From Bacillota bacterium (GTDB lineage Bacteria; Armatimonadota; Hebobacteria; Hebobacterales; Hebobacteraceae), in NCBI GenBank assembly GCA_030668755.1, contig DAOVEW010000004.1, forward strand, positions 1 through 12,795: a stretch of DNA of 12,795 nt, read 5' to 3'. Shown here in pieces: positions 6,648-12,795 of the stretch. The notes beneath the pieces were generated by a model. The model was not told where the DNA came from and made no database searches. It saw nothing but the letters and a program-made list of their open reading frames with translations. The position numbers and the translations under genes were made by a program. Every line of letters starts with the position of its first letter. Position 1 is the stretch's first letter.

Positions 6648-7874
6648 ATGACCGAAGATCGGCCGAAGCTCAGGCTATTGGATGTCGTTCCGGTTCAGAC
6701 TCAGGGCGGGCAGCAATTCCTGCTGCGCGATCCGCAGCGCCTGTCCCCACAGGAGCTGGTGGTGCCTCCCGACATCGCTTTCCTGCTGAGCCAGTTCGAC
6801 GGCAGTCACACCATCCGCGAGGCGCAGGTGAGCTATGTACAGCGATTTGGGTCGCTGATCACAACCGACCAGATCAAGGACTGGCTCCGACAGCTCGAAG
6901 ATGCACTGCTCTTGGACACCGAGCGCTTCCGGGAGTTCGGGAGGCGGCTCCAGGCGGAGTTCCGGAGCCGGCCGACGCGCGCTGCGGCGCACGCGGGCCA
7001 GTCGTACGAGGAGGGGGCGGCGGCGTTCATCAGCACGTGGCAGCCGCGCCTCGACGCTGCGGCTCCGCCGGACGCCTTCGCGCTGGACGAGGAGCGGCCG
7101 GCGCTCATCGCCCCCCACTATGACATGACGGCCGCGGCGGAGTCGTACGCGGCTGCCTATGCGCTGCTCGCCCAAGGGCCGCAGGCCGACGCGGCCGTGG
7201 TTCTGGGGATCGAGCATACCGGCGGCAGTGCTCCGTTCACCCTCACGCGCAAGCCCTTCGAAACGCCCTTCGGGGCACTGGAGACGGACGCGGAGATCAT
7301 TGACCAGCTCGCGGAGGCGGCCGAGTTCGATGTGTTCGCCGACGAGTTCCTGCATCGGGACGAGCACTCGGTGGAGTTCCAGGCGGTGCTGCTGCACTTC
7401 CTATACTGCGAGCGGGAGGAGCAGCCGAAGATCGTGCCCATTCTCTGCGGAGGCTATCAGCGCCAGGACGGCGAGCTCGCGGACCCGGGGAGCATCGGCC
7501 CCGTGAGCGAGTTCCTGGAGGCGCTGCGGGCTATCATCGCGGAGGACTCGCGCCGCGTGGCGGTCATCGCCTCTGCAGACCTCAGCCACATCGGGGCGCG
7601 CTTTGGCCAGCCGCCTCCCCTCACTCAGACCCACCTCGACCTGGCGCGGCGACACGACATGGCCCTGCTGGAGCAGGTGAAAAGGGGCGACCCGGAAGGC
7701 CTCTATCAGGTCTTCGCCCAGGACGAAAACCGGTACAACGTCTGCGGCGTCCCGGCCATCTATGCGCTGCTGCGCGCGCTGCCGATAAGGGAAGGCCGGC
7801 TGCTCTCGTACAAGCAGGCGACCGAGCCTCAGACGCAGTCGTGCGTGAGCTTCGGGAGTGTGGGAGTGCGCTAA
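6648..7874 (+). CDS. MEMO-family protein (AmmeMemoRadiSam system protein B-like) with N-terminal domain
   Basis: A 408-residue protein. Residues 115-405 are MEMO-like: HAGQSYEEG (115-123), PHYD (156-159) in place of the usual PHAGY, LGIEHTGG (186-193), DEHSVEFQ (238-245), ASADLSH (308-314) and NVCGVPAIYALL (364-375). His157, His190, Asp311/His314 and Cys366 fall where the family keeps its presumed metal or redox residues. Residues 8-95 form an extra helical domain with PqqD-like character (PPDIAFLLSQFDGSHTIREAQ). The family has dioxygenase-like structure; in bacteria it is often encoded near an AMMECR1 and a radical SAM gene, neither present here. No signal peptide. I chose ATG 6648 because upstream codons are non-coding, although its ribosome site is weak. 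Confidence 0.85.
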   Translation: MTEDRPKLRLLDVVPVQTQGGQQFLLRDPQRLSPQELVVPPDIAFLLSQFDGSHTIREAQVSYVQRFGSLITTDQIKDWLRQLEDALLLDTERFREFGRRLQAEFRSRPTRAAAHAGQSYEEGAAAFISTWQPRLDAAAPPDAFALDEERPALIAPHYDMTAAAESYAAAYALLAQGPQADAAVVLGIEHTGGSAPFTLTRKPFETPFGALETDAEIIDQLAEAAEFDVFADEFLHRDEHSVEFQAVLLHFLYCEREEQPKIVPILCGGYQRQDGELADPGSIGPVSEFLEALRAIIAEDSRRVAVIASADLSHIGARFGQPPPLTQTHLDLARRHDMALLEQVKRGDPEGLYQVFAQDENRYNVCGVPAIYALLRALPIREGRLLSYKQATEPQTQSCVSFGSVGVR

Positions 7875-8144
7875 GCACTGCGGGAAGCGCCCTCCCTGTT
7901 CGACAGGAGCTTGCATGCCGCCCGGCGGGCCCGGACTCACCTTCTCTTGCCCGCACGCCAGCGCCCGAAGGGGATGCGGCCATCCGCCTGTGAGGCCCCA
8001 TGACCCGCCACATAGAGCAGCACTCACCTCCGCGGGAGCATGGCCCGCTGCCCGGGCAGACCAAGCGCCATCTGCTCCGGCGCGAGGAGCAAGGGAGCGG
8101 CGGCCGCCGCTCTCCGAAAGATCGGCACGCTCGACCTCTGTCGC
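7875..8144. other. Convergent intergenic region with an 18-bp palindrome
   Basis: Two genes meet here tail to tail. A perfect 18-bp palindrome (8095-8112, GAGCGGCGGCCGCCGCTC) can form a 7-bp stem with a 4-nt loop and could slow transcription in both directions, but no T-run follows on either side. No small gene was found. Confidence 0.4.
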
Positions 8145-9347
8145 TTACTGCTCTAACTCGATCAGCTCGAGGCTGTAGGCAAGTCCCGTGGGATTGTAAT
8201 AGTCGCGGCCGCTGCCCGGGGTGTTGCGCAGCGTCACGCGCAGCTCGTTCTCGCCCGGCCGCAATTGCTCTGGGTCGATGACCAGGTCCACCCACCGCTG
8301 GTACTGGTTGCAGTGCCCCACCCATTTCTCGTTCACCCGCACCAGCGCGTAGTCGTCGGCCGAAATACGCATGTAGCCAACCAGGTTCTCTGTGGGTCGG
8401 TTCACCGTGAAGATGCGGCGGAACTCGACCGTCGCGCCGAGCTTCTCGGACGTGGCGTCGGGCCTGCCGGCACGCCAGATCCACGAGCTGCCCGAGGGGC
8501 CGGGGCACCAGGCCCGGTTTGGGTCATAGGTTACCACCGCGGGGACCCAGGCACGGGCATCCACATCGAACGTCTCGTCTTCGATCCCACTCAGGATCGT
8601 CTGGACTACCTCCCCGGGAGGTTTGGGCAGGCAGAGCTCCTTGCCCTCCGGCAGCAGCAACCCGACGTAGCGTTGCCCATCGGGACCGTAGACGCGGAAC
8701 GGCTCCGAGCGCCAGGTAACCGTTGGCTCTGTGATGTGGCCCTGGTAGGCGACGACTCTGTAGTATGCGCCAGGGATGAGGCCGTCGAATTCGAACTGGC
8801 CTTGCTCGTCCGTCTTGGTGGTTCTGTCAGACTCGCCGAGCCACTCCCACGTCGTGAGCTGGACCAGCGCGCCGCCGGCAGGCTCTCCCCTGCCATCGAA
8901 TACGTGGCCCCATGCCCTCCTGGGCGGATAGAGCCGGAGCGGGAGATACTGGTCGTCCTCCGGGACGACGAACACGGGCTCGAAGGCTCTGTCTTGGCCC
9001 TCCGCGCTGGTGATGAGGAAGACCGCCGGCTCACCCGGTTTGAAGCCCTCGACTCTCACGCGGCCGTCTCCATCCGTGAGCCGCTGCGGCATCTCCTCAT
9101 CCGCATGTCGGACCCGCACGACTGCACCGGCCGCCGGCTTGGCGTCGCGAGTAAGGACGCGAATCTGGTAGGCCGTGGTGTCCCGGGCATCTTCTCCCCT
9201 GGCCACGGACCCGAGGAGGAGCCCGCAGGCGATGAGCGCGAGCGTCAGCGTAGGCAACAGGCTCCCCACCGCCGCGCGCGGGACTCGGATTCTCGAAGTC
9301 GCAGATATTCGCCGCATATTCACCCCGCGATTCAGCGATCGCTCCAT
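8145..9347 (-). CDS. Secreted protein with two carboxypeptidase-regulatory-like domains
   Basis: A 400-residue protein, probably exported. Arginine-rich residues 1-24 precede a hydrophobic helix (about 25-48, SLLPTLTLALIACGLLLGSVA), a signal peptide or anchor. LIAC (38-41) resembles a lipobox, but the hydrophobic stretch continues past Cys41, so a lipoprotein is less likely. Two beta-sandwich repeats follow: about 58-135 (AVVRVRHADE...TDGDGRVRVEGF) and about 138-225 (GHVFDGRGEPAGGALVQ...TDEQGQFEFDGLIPGAYY), the CarboxypepD_reg pattern. The last 130 residues look like a sugar-binding jelly-roll (RISADDYALVRVNEKWVG, LRPGENELRVTLRN). No catalytic motif is seen. ATG 9347 follows AGGGGAG by 9 bases; ATG 9317 is an alternative. 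A role in binding or processing carbohydrate at the surface is inferred from domains and neighbours. Confidence 0.75.
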   Translation of the reverse strand: MERSLNRGVNMRRISATSRIRVPRAAVGSLLPTLTLALIACGLLLGSVARGEDARDTTAYQIRVLTRDAKPAAGAVVRVRHADEEMPQRLTDGDGRVRVEGFKPGEPAVFLITSAEGQDRAFEPVFVVPEDDQYLPLRLYPPRRAWGHVFDGRGEPAGGALVQLTTWEWLGESDRTTKTDEQGQFEFDGLIPGAYYRVVAYQGHITEPTVTWRSEPFRVYGPDGQRYVGLLLPEGKELCLPKPPGEVVQTILSGIEDETFDVDARAWVPAVVTYDPNRAWCPGPSGSSWIWRAGRPDATSEKLGATVEFRRIFTVNRPTENLVGYMRISADDYALVRVNEKWVGHCNQYQRWVDLVIDPEQLRPGENELRVTLRNTPGSGRDYYNPTGLAYSLELIELEQ

Positions 9348-9604
9348 CTGGTGGTTCTCCCCTGGAGCTTCGCCATTTACATACCTTACTGCGCCTTCGG
9401 CCCGCGAATCCCTGCTGCCGGGAGGCGTCTTTGGCAGAACCTGCTCCGCGGCGCCGAGCGCCCCGACACGGCGAGGAAAGGGGTCCATGTGGGAACGCCG
9501 AAACGCGCTGTTGGAGGCGAGGCGGGGGTGCAGGGGGAGCCAGTCGTCGGTGCTCGGCTATCTCGCCGCGCCGATTCGATACGGAGCATGTGGAGGAAGA
9601 GCTG
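9348..9604. promoter_or_regulatory. Divergent promoter region of the secreted-protein and glycosidase genes
   Basis: This 257-bp region separates two divergent genes and should hold both promoters. I could not pick clear -35/-10 pairs. The frame of the hydrolase gene stays open to 9431, but that upstream part is Arg- and Gly-rich and lacks a ribosome site. Confidence 0.4.
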
Positions 9605-11698
9605 ATGCCCAAGTCCGTTGAGCTACACGCAGAGCAGTTGGGGGCCCGGATAGCACGCTTCGTCGAGGAGGCCCAGAGCACATACCCGGACGAGAGGCCG
9701 CCGAAGGGACTGGAGTTTGGCCGCCTGCGGGTGTTCTGCTCGCGCGACGCCGATCAGATCGCAGAGGCCGGGGGAACATTCTCGATCATCCACGCCTTCG
9801 CCTTCGGGCGGGGCGAGCCATTCCGAATGGAGCGAACGGAGTTCAACGAGAAGCTGAAAGGGCTGCAAGACTTCACGCGCCGCGCGGGTGAGCGGGGGAT
9901 CGTGGTGCTATCGTATGTGAGCCAGAACCCGTCAACGTCCCGCGAGGCGGACCCGAGCGGCTGGATCATGGCCGACGTGTGGGCCGACGAGTCGTGGTGG
10001 AATCGTTACGCGGACCTCTACGGGCCCCGGCCCGAGCAGCCGCCGGCGGAGTGGCTTCAGATCAGGGCCGACGGTGTGTACGGCGGCCATGTGTGGATCC
10101 CGCCGGATGCGACAGACCAGCGGCACTATGAGGTGCGCGGGTGTCCGCACAGCCCGGGCCTCAGGCAGTACATGGCCGGGATCATCAACATCTTGGTCGC
10201 GGCCGGGATCGGCGGCATCTACCTCGATCACTCCGAGCTCATGGGCGCATTCTCGAATGACTCGGTGCGCTGCTTCCGGGATTTTCTGGCGGCCCGCTAT
10301 CGGGGGGATGAGCTGCGCGCGCGGTTTGGTGTGTCGGATGTGAGCGAGGCGATGCCCGCGGCGCAGCCGGGCGATCCGCTAGAACCAGAGACCGTGCTCT
10401 TCCAGGCGGCGAGCGAGGCTGAGTTCCATCGCTACTTGCGCGATCACGCGTGCAAGACGAACCCCGACTTCATCATCGCCGGCAATCTCTGGGGTGGGTT
10501 TGGCTTCCAGAGCGCCGCTCTCAACGGCAGCGACATCCAGCTCGCAGGGGTGGTGGACACCTTTCTCTACAGCGAGCTGGCCACCGGCACCGAGAGCCCC
10601 GAGCGCGGCCAGCGCAATCTCCCCGGACCCCGGGGCGGCGTGCGCACCTCGATGGCGCCGCTCGTGCGCGTCCTCCCCGCATCGAGTCGAACGGGCGCTT
10701 CGACGAGCTACACGTATTATCCGCAGGCGCCGAACCCGATACCCACCGAGGAGGCACTCTTCAACATCCAACGGCTGGCGATGGCCGAGGCCTTCGCGAA
10801 CCACACGGCGTTCCGGCGCGTGGAGTCCCATCATGTGGAGCCCGTGCGGCGGGCGGCGAAGACTGTGTACGACTTGCTGCGGAGCATCGAACCCGAGCTG
10901 CTCGGCGCGGAGATGGCGAGCAATGTCGCGGTGGTCGCCTCCCTCGAGCCGTGCTACTACGGGCGCTACAGCTACCATCGCGAGGTCTCTCGCGCGCTGT
11001 CCGACGCGGGCATAGCGCACGAGATGCTGGCCCCGCGAAGCATCTACCCCGAGAAGCTGTCTCGCCATCGCGCGGTGGTGCTCCCGAACACCGCGGTGCT
11101 GGGCGACGCGGCATTTCAAGCCTTGCTCGACTTCCAGAAAGATGTGGGAACCGTAATCGCGTTTGGCGAGGTCGGGACGCTCGATCGCCGCGGGGGGCCC
11201 GGACCAGCGACGCGCGGCGGGGCTCCGGAGTTCGCTGCCATCCCGCTCGACTTCGAGGGGCTGGCCCAGGATGCCGGCACTATCGGCCACGACCCGGACC
11301 GCGTGTACCACGCTGCCTGGGCGCGAGGCGAGTGGCCCGACGCGCTGCGGCCGACGATGGAGCAGGTGGTAGCAGCGGTGGAGAAGGCCGTGGGCGACGA
11401 GGTGACCGCGCGGCGGCACATGCCTCCGGCGGTGGAGATCAGCGTGATGCGGCGGCCGGGCGCCGACGACCTAATCGTGCACGCGGTGAACTACGGCGTG
11501 GACTTGGACGGCAGCGTGACCCCGGCCGAGAAAGTCCGCATCTCCGTCCGACTGGGCTCCGGGAAGCATCCAGCTTGCGTCGAGTGGCACGCGCTGGACG
11601 GCGTCAGCGAGGCGCTCCATGTGAAGCAGGCCGACGGCCGCGCTGAGTTCGTCGTTCCGAAGCTGGAGATCTACGGGATCGCTCTCGTAAAGTGCTAG
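9605..11698 (+). CDS. Putative glycoside hydrolase with beta-galactosidase-type trimerisation domain
   Basis: A 697-residue, apparently cytoplasmic protein (no signal peptide). The N-terminal half is a TIM-barrel type domain: FSIIHAFAFG, GERGIVVLSYVSQNP and GIGGIYLDHSE, with Asp208 in the YLD position where related barrels carry a catalytic acid. Residues about 437-560 (MASNVAVVASLEPCYYG...VVLPNTAVLGDAAFQ...VIAFGEVG) match the Rossmann-like trimerisation domain of GH42-type enzymes, and a C-terminal beta domain (about 600-697) ends the protein. The substrate cannot be stated. The start at ATG 9605 is firm: GGAGGA (9592-9597) is 7 bases upstream. The neighbours, a divergent secreted protein and a convergent AraC regulator, support sugar use. 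Confidence 0.75.
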   Translation: MPKSVELHAEQLGARIARFVEEAQSTYPDERPPKGLEFGRLRVFCSRDADQIAEAGGTFSIIHAFAFGRGEPFRMERTEFNEKLKGLQDFTRRAGERGIVVLSYVSQNPSTSREADPSGWIMADVWADESWWNRYADLYGPRPEQPPAEWLQIRADGVYGGHVWIPPDATDQRHYEVRGCPHSPGLRQYMAGIINILVAAGIGGIYLDHSELMGAFSNDSVRCFRDFLAARYRGDELRARFGVSDVSEAMPAAQPGDPLEPETVLFQAASEAEFHRYLRDHACKTNPDFIIAGNLWGGFGFQSAALNGSDIQLAGVVDTFLYSELATGTESPERGQRNLPGPRGGVRTSMAPLVRVLPASSRTGASTSYTYYPQAPNPIPTEEALFNIQRLAMAEAFANHTAFRRVESHHVEPVRRAAKTVYDLLRSIEPELLGAEMASNVAVVASLEPCYYGRYSYHREVSRALSDAGIAHEMLAPRSIYPEKLSRHRAVVLPNTAVLGDAAFQALLDFQKDVGTVIAFGEVGTLDRRGGPGPATRGGAPEFAAIPLDFEGLAQDAGTIGHDPDRVYHAAWARGEWPDALRPTMEQVVAAVEKAVGDEVTARRHMPPAVEISVMRRPGADDLIVHAVNYGVDLDGSVTPAEKVRISVRLGSGKHPACVEWHALDGVSEALHVKQADGRAEFVVPKLEIYGIALVKC

Positions 11699-11705
11699 CC
11701 GCGCG

Positions 11706-12635
11706 TCAGGGTATGCCCATACGGCGGCGGTAGGCCCGCGGAGAGAGGCCGGTGGCGCGGGAGAAGGCGTGGCTAAAGTAGGCGGGGTCGCTGTAGCCGA
11801 GCGAGTGTGCGATCTCGCCGATCGCCAGGTCGGTTGTCTCGAGAAGGTGTTTTCCGGCCGTCATACGCAGGTTGCGTATGTGGTCAGAGAGGGAATGCCC
11901 GAGGTGGGTGGAGATGAGGCGGCTGAGGTGGCTGGGGCTGTAGCCCACTGCGCTGGCGACGTCGGCGAGGCGAAGCGGCCGACGGAAGTTGGCGTCGCAG
12001 TGCCGGAGTGCGGCCTGGATAACCCGCCAGGTGCGCGCGTCGGCCGAGATAGTGGGCGACTCGCTGGCCCTGAGGCGCAGGCTGGCGCCCCTGCGCAGTC
12101 TTCGAATGAGGATTGAGGTGAGGTAGACGAGCAGCGCGCGGGCCGAGCTGAGCCAGTTCCACTCCTGCTGCTCCAGCTCGTGCGTGATCGCCCTGACGAT
12201 GCTTTCGAGCCCGGTTCTGCCGCCGGCCTCGAGCGCCGGGCCGGAGCGCCACGTCCTGGGGGGAACGTAGCGGGTCCGGTAGAGCCGCGCCATTGTGTCG
12301 TGGATGTGACACCAGAACCCGACGTACTGCGCGGGCGGGTCGCCGGGAGACTCGTCGTGTTCAACGCCGGGTTCGATGAGGAGCACCTTGCCAGGGGTGA
12401 GATCGAAGACCTTGGTTGCGGTGGCGACCCGCGCGCTGCCTTCGACAATGACGGCGAACTCATAGGAATCGTGGACATCCCGGCGGCGGAACGGGGTGGA
12501 CACCCTGGTGGGATGCCCTTGGCGTCCGGCGGCGGCGTGGAGCATGTCGTGCGCTGGCCGCTCCTCGGCGAGCGTCAGCAGCATGCGCTCATACAGCTCT
12601 TCCGGCCTGATCGTCGTTCCGGCGCTACCGCTCAT
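11706..12635 (-). CDS. AraC-family transcriptional regulator
   Basis: A 309-residue regulator. The N-terminal part (about 45-110, DSYEFAVIVEGSARVATATKVFDLTPGKVLLIEPGVEH) is a cupin-like ligand pocket of the AraC arm type. Residues 204-309 hold two helix-turn-helix motifs: RLADVASAVGYSPSHLSRLISTHLG and IGEIAHSLGYSDPAYFSHAFSRATGLSPRAYRR, the standard AraC signature. It would bind DNA near promoters when a small ligand, often a sugar, is bound. The start is uncertain: ATG 12635 matches usual family length, ATG 12665 adds 10 residues, and neither has a strong ribosome site. Its stop is 7 bp from that of the putative hydrolase gene, with no terminator between. Control of the hydrolase and secreted-protein genes is likely but inferred. 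Confidence 0.85.
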   Translation of the reverse strand: MSGSAGTTIRPEELYERMLLTLAEERPAHDMLHAAAGRQGHPTRVSTPFRRRDVHDSYEFAVIVEGSARVATATKVFDLTPGKVLLIEPGVEHDESPGDPPAQYVGFWCHIHDTMARLYRTRYVPPRTWRSGPALEAGGRTGLESIVRAITHELEQQEWNWLSSARALLVYLTSILIRRLRRGASLRLRASESPTISADARTWRVIQAALRHCDANFRRPLRLADVASAVGYSPSHLSRLISTHLGHSLSDHIRNLRMTAGKHLLETTDLAIGEIAHSLGYSDPAYFSHAFSRATGLSPRAYRRRMGIP

Positions 12636-12795
12636 CGCAACCTGCTGCCACCATCCAATACCCATAGTAGCTTCTGCGGGACCTGTTTCTTTCCCTACCT
12701 CCTGCGGCCTGTGCCAGCCACGCGGCAGCGGGCGATCCGGTGAGATGCCCTCGATGAGGCCCAAGCGCAGAACAAGCCCGGCCCGCATCCGCGGG
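12636..12795. other. Upstream region of the AraC-type gene
   Basis: On the minus strand the AraC-type frame remains open almost to the window edge, but the upstream codons look non-coding. A GGAGGTAGGG purine run lies about 23 bases before the 12665 ATG, too far to serve it well. No clear promoter was found. Confidence 0.35.

Noticed and set aside
9431..9604. N-terminal extension of the hydrolase gene
   Set aside because: The extra codons are Arg/Gly-rich, lack a ribosome site and resemble no domain, while ATG 9605 has an ideal GGAGGA.
9348..9604. Specific promoter pair in the divergent region
   Set aside because: No hexamer pair with correct spacing stood out on either strand.

Overview
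The window is GC-rich bacterial DNA. No gene here fixes the phylum. The mix of a MEMO-family protein with an extra N-terminal domain, a glycosidase with a beta-galactosidase-type trimerisation domain, a secreted carboxypeptidase-regulatory-domain protein and an AraC regulator would fit Armatimonadota, Planctomycetota or a similar lineage, but this is only an impression.

Left flank (1-1173): the possible tail of an upstream gene, a 180-bp MITE-like inverted-repeat element (167-346) with a REP-like hairpin nested in it, and a class I SAM-dependent methyltransferase gene. The methyltransferase looks chromosomal, but the left limit of the mobile element is not proven.

Mobile region (about 1230-6190): a compact integrative element with no visible capsid, packaging or conjugation genes. 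In order it carries a PriCT/DUF3987-type replication ATPase that lacks a prim-pol domain, an iteron-like repeat cluster at the 3' end of that gene, a small zinc-ribbon ORF that may be split by an in-frame amber codon, a roughly 420-bp repeat-rich non-coding stretch, an HGGxSTGP-motif protein, a near-consensus sigma70 promoter with a tandem operator-like repeat, a 50-residue ribbon-helix-helix protein, and a large serine recombinase. The last two overlap by ATGA. The recombinase frame has no stop of its own and runs antisense through tRNA-Cys and tRNA-Gly. The element therefore appears to have joined at the 3' end of tRNA-Cys. A 9-bp GGCGGCGGC shared by tRNA-Cys and position 1231 is a weak candidate att core; recombination there would give the excised recombinase a normal stop.

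Right flank (6178-12795): a tRNA-Gly(CCC)/tRNA-Cys(GCA) pair on the minus strand with its own promoter, a MEMO-family (AmmeMemoRadiSam system protein B-like) gene preceded by three short hairpins, a convergent gene for a secreted two-domain carboxypeptidase-regulatory-like protein, and a divergent gene for a 697-residue putative glycoside hydrolase. An AraC-family regulator gene converges on the hydrolase with only 7 bp between the stops. The last three look like a small carbohydrate-use locus.

Most worth checking: the compact element as a unit, its recombinase/tRNA fusion, the ribbon-helix-helix/operator switch, and the two repeat clusters that could be a replication origin or regulatory RNA.
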